From a virus, in the IMG/VR virus record IMGVR_UViG_3300025116_000059, positions 1-44,495 of that record: DNA of 44,495 bases. One strand, 5' to 3'. A program made the translations under genes and the position numbers. Shown one piece after another: positions 1 to 7,218 of this stretch. A model generated the notes under the pieces. That model was not told the origin of the DNA. It was given only the letters and a program-made list of their open reading frames with translations, and searched no databases. The first letter of the stretch is position 1. Every line of letters starts with the position of its first letter.

Positions 1-932
1 TCCAGAGGTGCGCCCATCAGGTTGCAGAACACGTAGTCGGACAGCTTGCCCGTGACTTCGTACTGCCTGGCCAGTGCTTCGAACACCGGCTGGCTCATCT
101 GGATGTCGCGCTGGCTGCCATCGGTCTTGGTGTACTCGTCTTCGCCCAGGACGAAGGTTTCTCGCACCAGGATCAACCGGCGCTCAAAGTCGACGTACCG
201 CCACTTGAGGCCATGGACTTCGCCGGTGCGCATGCCGGTGAAGAATCGCACCGTGAAGTAGTGACGGTAGTCAGGGCGCACGGTCGCCAGGATGCTTTGC
301 ACGTCCTGCAGGCTAAAGGGGTCCACATCGACCTTGCGCACGCGCAGCCGTTTGATGTTGGTGGTTGGCGTCGTAAACTCGAAGCGGTCGGCGGCCTCGT
401 CCATGATCTGGCAAAGCGTGCCAATGATCTCGTTGATGCGTTTGGGTGAGAGTCCTTCCTTGTCTCCGCGACCTTTTACTTTGGCGAGTGTGGCGCGGTA
501 GGCAAGGATGTCGGATTTGGTGATGCTGCTGACCACCTTATGCCCGAAGTGGGGAATCAGGCGACTGTCCAGGGTAGAACGCAGGGAGCGGATATGGCTG
601 CGTCGCCATTCGATCTCGTGCTCTTTGAACCATTGGGTGGCGAAGTCTTGAAAAAGCGGCGAAGGACTATTGACAGGTGACTGCATCGCCTTGCCCGCAT
701 CAACCGTAGTCGCTTGATCAAACCGCGATGCTAGTGCGCTCTCAGGAAAGTAGTCGCGGTACTGGAAGGTGCCGTTCTTCAGCGCCTTCTTGATCTTTTC
801 CAGAACGGCCTCCACCCGCTTTCGGTTCTGAAGCGTGTCAGGCAATGCTGTCTGCTCACGGCAACGAACATTGCAATAGGTGAAGTCCATCACCAACTTG
901 CCGGTTTCTTTTCTGACTGTGACCTTAGCCAT
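1..932 (-). CDS. tyrosine site-specific integrase (C-terminus beyond window)
   Basis: Phage or island-type tyrosine recombinase that would catalyse integration and excision of the element. About 310 residues are present; the frame leaves the window at base 1, so the distal H-x-x-R and catalytic tyrosine cannot be seen. The N-terminus (MAKVTVRKETGKLVMDF) resembles the arm-type DNA-binding domain DUF3596, followed by a SAM-like core-binding domain and the start of the catalytic domain, with the first catalytic arginine in TGMRTGEVHGLKW and the box DYVFCNLMGAPL near the edge. The ATG at 930-932 overlaps the stop of the excisionase-like gene, so the two are probably translationally coupled. The attachment site should lie left of the window. 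Confidence 0.9.
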   Translation of the reverse strand, partial: MAKVTVRKETGKLVMDFTYCNVRCREQTALPDTLQNRKRVEAVLEKIKKALKNGTFQYRDYFPESALASRFDQATTVDAGKAMQSPVNSPSPLFQDFATQWFKEHEIEWRRSHIRSLRSTLDSRLIPHFGHKVVSSITKSDILAYRATLAKVKGRGDKEGLSPKRINEIIGTLCQIMDEAADRFEFTTPTTNIKRLRVRKVDVDPFSLQDVQSILATVRPDYRHYFTVRFFTGMRTGEVHGLKWRYVDFERRLILVRETFVLGEDEYTKTDGSQRDIQMSQPVFEALARQYEVTGKLSDYVFCNLMGAPL

Positions 933-1173
933 GGAGAACTGCTCCATTGGCCATGGGGATTGCATTCATGCCGACGGGGGCCAGGGTGGAGGCGACTTTC
1001 ATGTCACGTTCAATGGTCTCCCATACAAACAAGATCTTTCTGCCACCGAACGGTCGCACATAGTGCACCCCCTCCATCAGCACGCTGTCTTTGAGACGTT
1101 CTCGGATTGTCCGAACGTCATACTTGATCCTTGACGACAATTCATCTGTAGTGAGGTAGGTCTGCTCATTCAT
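925..1173 (-). CDS. excisionase-like small DNA-binding protein
   Basis: An 82-residue protein with an N-terminal helix-turn-helix (YLTTDELSSRIKYDVRTIRERL) followed by a GGRKILFVWE strand and a last helix, the shape of AlpA/Xis-type winged-helix proteins. It lies directly upstream of and overlaps the integrase (its TAA is inside ATGGCTAA), the usual place for a recombination directionality factor. The start is supported by the ribosome binding site AGGAG about six bases before ATG. The family assignment is by shape and context; it could also be a regulator of the integrase. Confidence 0.7.
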   Translation of the reverse strand: MNEQTYLTTDELSSRIKYDVRTIRERLKDSVLMEGVHYVRPFGGRKILFVWETIERDMKVASTLAPVGMNAIPMANGAVLHG

Positions 1174-1195
1174 GGTTGCTCCTGTAGAATCTTTA

Positions 1196-1227
1196 CATCA
1201 AGCGATAAAAATATTTATCACTTGATG
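1196..1227. promoter_or_regulatory. 32-bp operator palindrome between xis-int and the repressor
   Basis: Near-perfect inverted repeat with 14-base arms, CATCAAGCGATAAA and TTTATCACTTGATG, that differ at one position, around a four-base centre. It lies just downstream of the -10 box of the leftward xis-int promoter, a classic repressor position. A further half-site-like TTTATCATT occurs near 1277, closer to the repressor gene. The likely ligand is the adjacent XRE protein. Confidence 0.65.
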
Positions 1228-1230
1228 CCG

Positions 1231-1258
1231 ATAATACACAGGAAATCACAATTTTCAA
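1231..1258 (-). promoter_or_regulatory. leftward promoter for the excisionase-integrase pair
   Basis: On the minus strand TTGAAA (1253-1258) and TATTAT (1231-1236) are separated by 16 bases, a good sigma-70 match. The start point would fall in or next to the 1196-1227 palindrome, so repressor binding should block it. Confidence 0.5.
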
Positions 1259-1301
1259 GTCATTTGACACTTTTTTTTATCATTCGCCATCTTTTATTCC
1301 C

Positions 1302-1550
1302 ATGATCAGGTTCAAGCTAGGCGAGATGATTGAGAAAAAGCAGTTCGCTGATGGGCGTCGCATCACCGTCAGCGAGATAGCTGCAGCAACCGGTTTGAAC
1401 AGGATGACCCTGTCCAAGATCCTCAACCAGAAGGGTTATGGAACTGGAACAGAGACGATCGACAAGCTTTGTGAGTACTTCGCTTGCCGCGTTGAAGACC
1501 TGATGGAGCATGTTGGGTCCGACGAACCTCCCGCTTCGGTCTCCGACTGA
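1302..1550 (+). CDS. XRE/Cro-family repressor-like regulator
   Basis: An 82-residue single-domain protein of the HTH_26/Cro-CI type: KLGEMIEKK, then ITVSEIAAATGLNRMTLSKILNQKG as helix-turn-helix, then ETIDKLCEYFACRVEDLMEHV, typical of small XRE regulators. It is divergent from the excisionase-integrase pair across a 128-bp AT-rich control region holding a 32-bp palindrome, so it probably controls the integrase operon. The ATG at 1302 is the only start that keeps the conserved first helix; no strong ribosome binding site is visible. Confidence 0.85.
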   Translation: MIRFKLGEMIEKKQFADGRRITVSEIAAATGLNRMTLSKILNQKGYGTGTETIDKLCEYFACRVEDLMEHVGSDEPPASVSD

Positions 1551-1999
1551 ATTGCATCTGGTCAACGGTCCTGTAGCGATCCCCACCGGATCTCCGCTCC
1601 AGGCGGTTGACGATCACACAACTTGGGACCCTAGTTTGCTTGGTCAGCTTCAGGCTGGTTGCTGCCTCACGGGATGGGCCACCGAATGTCTGCGCCAATC
1701 TAAAGTTGACATTGATGACTTCCGCTGGCGTAAGGCAGGTCGTACGCTGTAACCTGACATTGATTGGTGACGATCAATGCGAGCATGCTGAGCCGCCGTG
1801 CGTGCGGCTCCCAATGACTGCATCTAAAAGCCGCGAACTGGTACTGCCGAACCGTTGCTGTCGTTCAAGCCTCCACCGGCAATGCTTGCTGTGCAGCGAA
1901 CTCTGCCGGTCAGTGCCAGCGGAGTGGTCAACCTTATCCGGCACAGGTGGTCAGTTCAGGCGGAATCAACACTCAGGCGACAGGGCCAGACGTGCCGCA
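1551..1999. other. gene-free 449-bp stretch with element debris
   Basis: I see no convincing gene here; open frames on either strand have no recognisable protein features. A hairpin with seven-base arms GAGCCGC and GCGGCTC lies at 1790-1810 without a T-run, and two diverged 22-bp repeats that look like an insertion-sequence end lie at 1924-1968. The decamer TGACATTGAT occurs twice, near 1707 and 1755. It reads like remains of past insertions between the integrase module and the cargo. Confidence 0.5.
1924..1968. repeat. two diverged 22-bp repeats, possible IS21-family end remnant
   Basis: GTGGTCAACCTTATCCGGCA (from 1924) and GTGGTCAGTTCAGGCGGAAT (from 1947) share the GTGGTCA...CGG pattern seen in the multiple terminal repeats of IS21-family elements. 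No transposase genes remain next to them. The identification is from memory of the repeat style and is tentative. Confidence 0.35.
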
Positions 2000-3664
2000 T
2001 CATCGACCGTCGTCGGCGACGTCCTTGAGAAGCGCTTGCGCTTTGCGGCTGGCCCATTTCCTCAGATCTAGGTGGGCCTTGTTCGTTCGTAGGAATTTCT
2101 TCAACGCTGGCGGAGACTTCTTCTTATAGACGGCAAGCCTGCTTTGGATGGCGCTCACGTTGAATTCGTTTGCTACGAGCAGTGCTTCAATTTCCCTAGC
2201 CATGCGAGCCTGTGTCGCGTCACTCGCCGCGACTTCGATTGGAGTGTCTTCCAGGGGCACGCCGATGGCGGCCTGGAAGGTGCTTGCCCAGTCTGGGGAA
2301 CCGGTGCGGTCGTATTCAAGGAATGCATCGAAGCAGACACGCTCGAACTCCCGCAAGTTGCCGGGCCAGTCATAGGCCTCAAGCACACCACACGCTTTGC
2401 GGTCGATAGAGGGAAGGATGCTTGCGACAAGCCGTGTCTTCAGATCGTCCTCTGCGATGGCGAGGCGCCCCGCTTGGAACTCGATTGCAGGAGCGCTTCG
2501 CCATCTATGCAGCCGCAATAAGCGAATGAGCAGGTCGCCTTCAGTGCCCGCGCGCAAACGCTGCGCAAGGGGCTTCAGCTCCATCCTCGCGCGGATGCGA
2601 TAGGCCAGGTCCTTGCGCAACCGGCCCTTCGCTAGCAGCGAGGCCTCGGATTCGTTGGTGGCCATGATGACCCGGACGCGAAAGCGCTTGCGTGCCCCGC
2701 CCTGGGCGCCGATTGGTTCCACTTCGACCGTGTCGGACACAGGGCTGAGCAGGTCCAGCAATTGCACCTGGAAGTCCATTGGTGCAGCCTGGATTTCATC
2801 GAGAAATAGGGTGCCACCGTTGGCTAGCTCGAACCATCCTTTTTGATCCGCCTTGGCGTCGGTGAAGGAGCCCTTGAGATAGCCGCGCAGGCGCGCCTCC
2901 AGCAGACCGGGCGAGACCGCAGCGATGTTCACGGATTTGAAGGCCCCCGACCGCCCCGTTTGCGCTCGCAATTTCTCGTGCAGCGCACGAGCCAGTTCGC
3001 TCTTTCCGGCGCCCGTCTCACCAATGAGCAACCGGGGACCTTCCTTGGGGGAGTGATCGTTGGGCGTGACGGACGTCAGCTGGGACATTACCTGACGCAT
3101 CAGTTCGTCGAAGGCTTGGTCCGAAGCATCGACAGCATCATCAGAAACGCGGGAGCGAAGGCGGATGAACGATACGGAGTTGTCTTCAAGCAGGCGAGGC
3201 CTCTCCGCCAGTTCTCTGGCGATCTTGGCAGCAGGCAGTGTCCCGGGGGTGGACGACTGCAAGAAGCCGATAACCGAACGGCGGGCTACGACCTCGCCCG
3301 CGAGCCTTATCAGCGGCGCCAACTCCTTGATCGAATCCAACTCAGGTTGATCAACCAACTGGGCGGGCTCCATGGTGAGCAACTGGTTCACCAGCTCAGG
3401 CCAAGTCTTGCCTGGAAGCTTCTCAGGTCTTCCTTGCAGCGCGCGCAGGCGTTCAATGACAGACTGATTCGTCTGCTGAACCAGCCGCCACTCTTCCCCG
3501 CGTGCCTGGTCGATCCAGCCCGATATGAGCGCTTCATCCGCCGACACCACGGCCGCGTGCACCCAGACCCCGTCCCGGCGGCGGGCTGGCTCAACCGGCA
3601 TTCCCACGACGATGAAACGCTGCAACAGCATATTCATGTTTTCATTGATGAAGTAACTTCTCAT
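2000..3664 (-). CDS. sigma-54-dependent activator-type AAA+ protein
   Basis: A 554-residue bacterial enhancer-binding protein. The central AAA+ domain has Walker A GETGAGKS (215-222), a GAFTGA-like loop GSFTDA (265-270) that in this family contacts sigma-54, Walker B LFLDEI (286-291), a sensor ATNES and RKDLAYRIRARM. The N-terminal ~190 residues are a sensor region I cannot assign (no obvious receiver, GAF or PAS; RtcR-like CARF is not evident). The C-terminus (VSAIQSRLAVYKKKSPPALKKFL) may be a divergent DNA-binding domain. It is divergent from the YaaW-GTPase operon, which has a sigma-54 promoter, and so very likely activates it. ATG 3664 is used, but the Met codons at 3637 and 3631 are also possible; none has a good ribosome binding site. 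Confidence 0.85.
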   Translation of the reverse strand: MRSYFINENMNMLLQRFIVVGMPVEPARRRDGVWVHAAVVSADEALISGWIDQARGEEWRLVQQTNQSVIERLRALQGRPEKLPGKTWPELVNQLLTMEPAQLVDQPELDSIKELAPLIRLAGEVVARRSVIGFLQSSTPGTLPAAKIARELAERPRLLEDNSVSFIRLRSRVSDDAVDASDQAFDELMRQVMSQLTSVTPNDHSPKEGPRLLIGETGAGKSELARALHEKLRAQTGRSGAFKSVNIAAVSPGLLEARLRGYLKGSFTDAKADQKGWFELANGGTLFLDEIQAAPMDFQVQLLDLLSPVSDTVEVEPIGAQGGARKRFRVRVIMATNESEASLLAKGRLRKDLAYRIRARMELKPLAQRLRAGTEGDLLIRLLRLHRWRSAPAIEFQAGRLAIAEDDLKTRLVASILPSIDRKACGVLEAYDWPGNLREFERVCFDAFLEYDRTGSPDWASTFQAAIGVPLEDTPIEVAASDATQARMAREIEALLVANEFNVSAIQSRLAVYKKKSPPALKKFLRTNKAHLDLRKWASRKAQALLKDVADDGR

Positions 3665-3714
3665 TTCAATGATAAGACGAAAATAAGTTTATAGTTTTAA
3701 TCCCAAGTCATTGA
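3641..3714. promoter_or_regulatory. candidate upstream activator sites (TCATTGA repeats)
   Basis: TCATTGA occurs at 3642-3648 (inside TTCATTGATGAA), as its complement TCAATGA at 3666-3672 (inside the palindrome TCATTTCAATGA, 3661-3672), and again at 3708-3714. These lie 30-105 bp upstream of the sigma-54 promoter and around the start of the activator gene, where an enhancer-binding protein would bind and also control itself. The role is inferred from position and repetition. Confidence 0.4.
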
Positions 3715-3745
3715 TTCATATAGATTACATACACTGGAATGGCCC

Positions 3746-3761
3746 TGGCACAGTTCATGCA
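3746..3761 (+). promoter_or_regulatory. sigma-54 (-24/-12) promoter
   Basis: TGGCACAGTTCATGCA matches the sigma-54 consensus TGGCACRNNNNTTGCW at all but one position (A for the first T of the -12 box), with correct spacing. Transcription would start near 3772, about 45 bases before the ATG of the glycine-zipper gene. A sigma-54 activator gene lies just upstream and divergent, which strongly supports function. Confidence 0.75.
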
Positions 3762-3816
3762 AAGTAGTTAACGTGCATGTCGATGGTCGGCGTGCCGCAA
3801 CCCAGGAGATATATCT

Positions 3817-4194
3817 ATGCAATCCAGTCTGCCCATCAACCGCGCCATTGACATCAACAAGCTGTTGGCGTTCCTACGCGCAGGTGCGCCGGCTACCTTC
3901 CAGGTGAAGGAGGAATTGAGGGATCTTGTGATCAAGGCCCTGAAGGAGTTCGCGCGCAGCCACCGCATCACGGTACGCTACGTGGAGCCGGGCCGAGAGA
4001 CGCTCATCATCTGCTCGGCGGCGGGCTTGATGGCAGGTGCGGGTGCGGGAGCGGCGCTCGCAGGTATCGCGGGTGCACTGGCCGGTGCCGGCGTTGGTCT
4101 CGCCGTTGGCTACGCTTGCGCCCACGTGAGCGTGAGCATCCGCCCTCTTGCCGACGGCCAGCCTGGCTTCACCGTCGATACCGTCCGTGCTTGA
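3817..4194 (+). CDS. small glycine-zipper membrane-associated protein
   Basis: A 125-residue protein of unknown family. The first ~60 residues are soluble and amphipathic; residues about 66-102 form a Gly/Ala-rich stretch (GAGAGAALAGIAGALAGAG) typical of a glycine-zipper membrane segment, followed by a short polar tail. The ATG at 3817 is preceded by AGGAG at eight bases. It is first in a two-gene operon under the sigma-54 promoter, 20 bases before the YaaW-GTPase gene, so the two probably act together, perhaps at the membrane. A pore-forming or membrane-anchoring role is speculative. Confidence 0.75.
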   Translation: MQSSLPINRAIDINKLLAFLRAGAPATFQVKEELRDLVIKALKEFARSHRITVRYVEPGRETLIICSAAGLMAGAGAGAALAGIAGALAGAGVGLAVGYACAHVSVSIRPLADGQPGFTVDTVRA

Positions 4195-4214
4195 ACCGCT
4201 TCCAGGACACTGCC

Positions 4215-5486
4215 ATGACCACCCAGAAAAAACTGTCGCTCGTCGACGTGATCCATCGCACTGCGAACCATGCCGTCGAGGACGTCGGGCCGCTGCTGAA
4301 GTACCTCGACTTCAAGCCCGAGGCCAGCGACCTTACCTCGCGCTCTGCAGCACAGCAGATCGCCGACCACCTGCGCCGCATGGGCAGCAATGACATCGCG
4401 AGTCTTTTCCGAGGCGGCGATGGTGTGTCCTACGCGGAAGTGGTTTGCGACGTGGGCGAGAAGCTAAAGGCCAAGGACGTATCGTCGTCGAACACGGTGG
4501 AGCGCAACGAAGGGCTAGTCATCGAAAAGGTCTTCGCCGACACGCTCGACTCGATGTCTGCTGAGGAAAAGCGCGTCCTGTTCCGCTCAATGAACCTCGA
4601 CGCCAAGGACGTGCCGTACGCCGCGAGTGCCGCCGTGCTGATGCCCATCCTGCTGCGTCAACTCGGTGGCTTCGCTACATACAGGTTCGCAGTTATCACC
4701 GCGAATATGGTGTCGCGAGCCTTGTTGGGAAGCGGCCTGAGCTTTGCTACGAATGCCGTCATCACCCGGTCCATCGGTACGCTGCTAGGCCCTATTGGTT
4801 GGATCGCCTCGGGCGCTTGGCTGGCGGTTGACCTCGCCGGACCGGCGTTCCGCAAGACGGTGCCAGCCGTCCTTTACACGGCAACACTGCGCCTCGCGCT
4901 GGCCAACCGGCTGAGCATCGGCGTCGTTGGAGACGGCTCGACCGGCAAGGACACGCTGATCGAGAAGGTGTTCGGCATACCGACCAATGCTGATCCCGTC
5001 GCCGGCTCCACCTCTGAGGCGATGCGCTATGCACTAGGCGGCGGTGGCGACGCCTTCGTCACCAACTATCCCGGTTTCAACGACTATCGGGCCAGGGTGA
5101 ATGCCTCGACCGACGATGCGCTCCACCATACAGATGTCTTCCTTCTGGTCATGGATGCCACTCGCGGCGTTTCAGGCACAGACGTTGCACTGTGCGAGAA
5201 GGTTCGGGCGTTCGGCAAGCCCGTACTTGTGTGCCTGAATAAGTGGGACCTCATCCGTACCGAGAAGGACGGCATTTCCCTGATGGATGCCGCGCGTAAG
5301 CGCTTGAAGATTGAGCGTATTCAAGGTCCCGACGTGCCGGCCCAGGAAGCGGAACTTGTGCTCTGCGCGCTGGACCCGCTGCCGGCCCTCGGTATCGAGT
5401 CGCGAGGAGCCAGCGAGGTCCGCGAATGGGTCAAGGCGAAATTGCAGACGGCAGGTAAAAACGAGAGTCTCTTGGACGAGTTTTGA
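4215..5486 (+). CDS. YaaW (UPF0174)-GTPase fusion protein
   Basis: A 423-residue protein. Residues ~5-235 resemble E. coli YaaW (UPF0174): IADHLRRMGSNDIASLFRGG, a conserved middle, then hydrophobic segments and TVPAVLYTATLRL. Residues ~236-420 are a P-loop GTPase domain: G1 GDGSTGKD (239-246), G3-like NYPG (284-287), G4 NKWD (342-345). Two Mg-binding positions are altered: the Ser/Thr after the P-loop lysine is Asp246, and the usual Asp of DxxG is Asn284, so hydrolysis may be weak or changed. The frame is open upstream to 4116 inside the preceding gene; ATG 4215 with AGGA eight bases before it is the sensible start. It is co-transcribed with the glycine-zipper gene from the sigma-54 promoter. 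Confidence 0.8.
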   Translation: MTTQKKLSLVDVIHRTANHAVEDVGPLLKYLDFKPEASDLTSRSAAQQIADHLRRMGSNDIASLFRGGDGVSYAEVVCDVGEKLKAKDVSSSNTVERNEGLVIEKVFADTLDSMSAEEKRVLFRSMNLDAKDVPYAASAAVLMPILLRQLGGFATYRFAVITANMVSRALLGSGLSFATNAVITRSIGTLLGPIGWIASGAWLAVDLAGPAFRKTVPAVLYTATLRLALANRLSIGVVGDGSTGKDTLIEKVFGIPTNADPVAGSTSEAMRYALGGGGDAFVTNYPGFNDYRARVNASTDDALHHTDVFLLVMDATRGVSGTDVALCEKVRAFGKPVLVCLNKWDLIRTEKDGISLMDAARKRLKIERIQGPDVPAQEAELVLCALDPLPALGIESRGASEVREWVKAKLQTAGKNESLLDEF

Positions 5487-6033
5487 CGAGGCGCCCGGGG
5501 TGCGCGCAACGCGCGGCGGCTCCAGCTCATTTTTGCCCGATCGGCAGCGTAGCCCAACCCGGCTGAGGGTTCATCACCCGGTAGGGCTTGTTCCCTGTGT
5601 CAGTCTTTGCTCGCAGCAGATCCGAACGGCGAAGTCAAGGGCTGATGGTGCGCCCGGCGGGAATGGTCTAGAGCGCCCAGGCGACGAGCCGCAAAACAGC
5701 GCTTATGAACGACCGCTTGGTGCCAGTCACCGTGAGTATGCCGAGCGGTGGCCACCGGCAGCAATCACTGCGGAGCGGACCGCCGCTGTGACAGCCTCAG
5801 GCTGATCTCGGCCGTTCGCGGGTTGGGCCTGAGCGGCTGCTCCCGCCCAGAGCAGTCGTCTGAGATACTGACTCTGGCGGGCAGCTTTGGCCCTGGAACC
5901 AGCCGTTTAGCCCTGCGAAGGCACTCGGGCTGCCCCTAGCGACCGCTGTACCGGTCTGCGGCTGACTCAGTTCGACACATTGGTGTCATTCCCTGACAGG
6001 AATTCGCCACCCCGGACTCCTGTTTGGCCTTTC
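5487..6033. other. 547-bp gene-free convergent intergenic region
   Basis: It lies between the ends of the rightward YaaW-GTPase operon and the leftward giant-gene operon. Open frames here are short with no recognisable features. I see no T-rich intrinsic terminator on either strand, which is odd between two convergent operons; small GC-rich inverted segments occur (for example around 5930-5960) but none is convincing. Confidence 0.5.
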
Positions 6034-7218
6034 CTAGACGCTGCCTGCTCCGTCTTGAGTTAGCAGCGCGTCGAGAGCAAGGATCATCTCTCGAATATCT
6101 GCGGCGGCTGGAGGTCGCATGTGTGCAATGGCATCGCGCACCTTCTTGACCTTGGAACATGCAGTCAGTGCCGCATTCGCAGTTTCGTCCAGCCCTTTGA
6201 AGGGGTCCGCAGCATCCCGGTGACTCATCGCCACCATGTCGTTGAACTCAAGATCGTCAATGGCGATGTCCTGGAAGCTACCCGGTCGCCACGGTAAAGG
6301 CTTCTTCCATACCCCTTTTGTGGGGAAGAGATAGTCCTCCAGGCTATCCCGCAGCTTGTCGATGACCGGTAGACGCCGCTCTTCAATCCACGGTAGCAGT
6401 GCTCGAACACAGGCCCGCCAGTAACGCTGCTCGAGGCGCTTCCATGCCCCCGCCGACCCGGCTGCCTGCGCCCGCACTTCAAGCCAGTCCTTCAATGCGC
6501 CGCTGGCCCGGTCGTAGGACGTATCTCTCTGCGGCATCGAAGCAAGCGATTCAGGGAGTTGCAGGAGAGCGTTGGGGTGAAGCGCCATCAACTCTTCTGC
6601 CGCAAGCGGGTCTGCTCCGGCAAACTCGATCACCAGGTGTCTGGCCAGTGAGGTGCTTCCCGGCCCCCTGCGGCCTACCAAGCGTTGAGTAACATAGGCG
6701 TGCATCTCGTCTTCCGACAAGGTGCCGTCAAAGCGCAACTCACATCTTGACTTTGGTGGCAAGGGGTCAGCTAGAAGACTCCACACCACCACTAGCCGCA
6801 CGGCACCAGCACTCAGCGCTGCTGACTCCTTGGCGAACTCCTCAAAGAATCCCCTGCATCTATCACTGGCTCTTACTGATAGGGGTGTCAGCACGACGGT
6901 GACACGAGGGGGCTGTGACCAATGAGCGAGCTCTATTGCGGAGAGCTTGCCGCGAGCAAAGTGATGCCCGACGTCCGACTCGATGTGGGAGCCTTCGTGG
7001 ACGTCTAGAAACACCACCCGTTCCGTCTCGTGACATGCTCGCTTGAAGGCATCGTTGATGACGTGCTGCGCCCCGGCAACCGCTCCTCTCGTCAAGCAGA
7101 CAGTCCCGGCTGAGTGCGCTTCCAGCATGTGTCCGAGCATAACTAGGAACGACGTCGGGCCAGGCATCGCCCAATAGATGGGGACCGATACCTGAACAGG
7201 GGGGTGGTCGGTGCTCAT
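6034..7218 (-). CDS. HEPN-like protein, partner of the giant pPIWI_RE-AAA+ protein
   Basis: A 394-residue protein. The C-terminal part is helical (RACVRALLPWIEERR to MILALDALL) and contains R361-DAIA-H366, the R-x4-H motif of HEPN RNases, in the setting KVRDAIAHMRPP. The N-terminal half has alternating strands and helices (RVVFLDVHEG, VTVVLTPLSV) like a P-loop-type or STAND-like fold but lacks a Walker A motif. The start ATG overlaps the stop of the giant gene (TGATG at 7216-7220), so translation is coupled. The frame is open to 7302 but that extension lies inside the giant gene. Role inferred: an RNA-cleaving effector or accessory unit switched by the giant ATPase. It may be unexpressed now if the upstream gene is disrupted. 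Confidence 0.7.
   Translation of the reverse strand: MSTDHPPVQVSVPIYWAMPGPTSFLVMLGHMLEAHSAGTVCLTRGAVAGAQHVINDAFKRACHETERVVFLDVHEGSHIESDVGHHFARGKLSAIELAHWSQPPRVTVVLTPLSVRASDRCRGFFEEFAKESAALSAGAVRLVVVWSLLADPLPPKSRCELRFDGTLSEDEMHAYVTQRLVGRRGPGSTSLARHLVIEFAGADPLAAEELMALHPNALLQLPESLASMPQRDTSYDRASGALKDWLEVRAQAAGSAGAWKRLEQRYWRACVRALLPWIEERRLPVIDKLRDSLEDYLFPTKGVWKKPLPWRPGSFQDIAIDDLEFNDMVAMSHRDAADPFKGLDETANAALTACSKVKKVRDAIAHMRPPAAADIREMILALDALLTQDGAGSV

Noticed and set aside
1607-2071. Open frame of 154 codons, plus strand
   Set aside because: Cys/Arg/Ser-rich translation without features, no ribosome binding site, and it overlaps IS-like debris and the end of the activator gene.
2843-3694. Open frame of 283 codons on the plus strand
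   Set aside because: Antisense to the sigma-54 activator, whose AAA+ motifs are certain.
5311-5805. Open frame of 164 codons, plus strand
   Set aside because: Starts inside the GTPase gene in another frame and has no protein-like features in the intergenic part.
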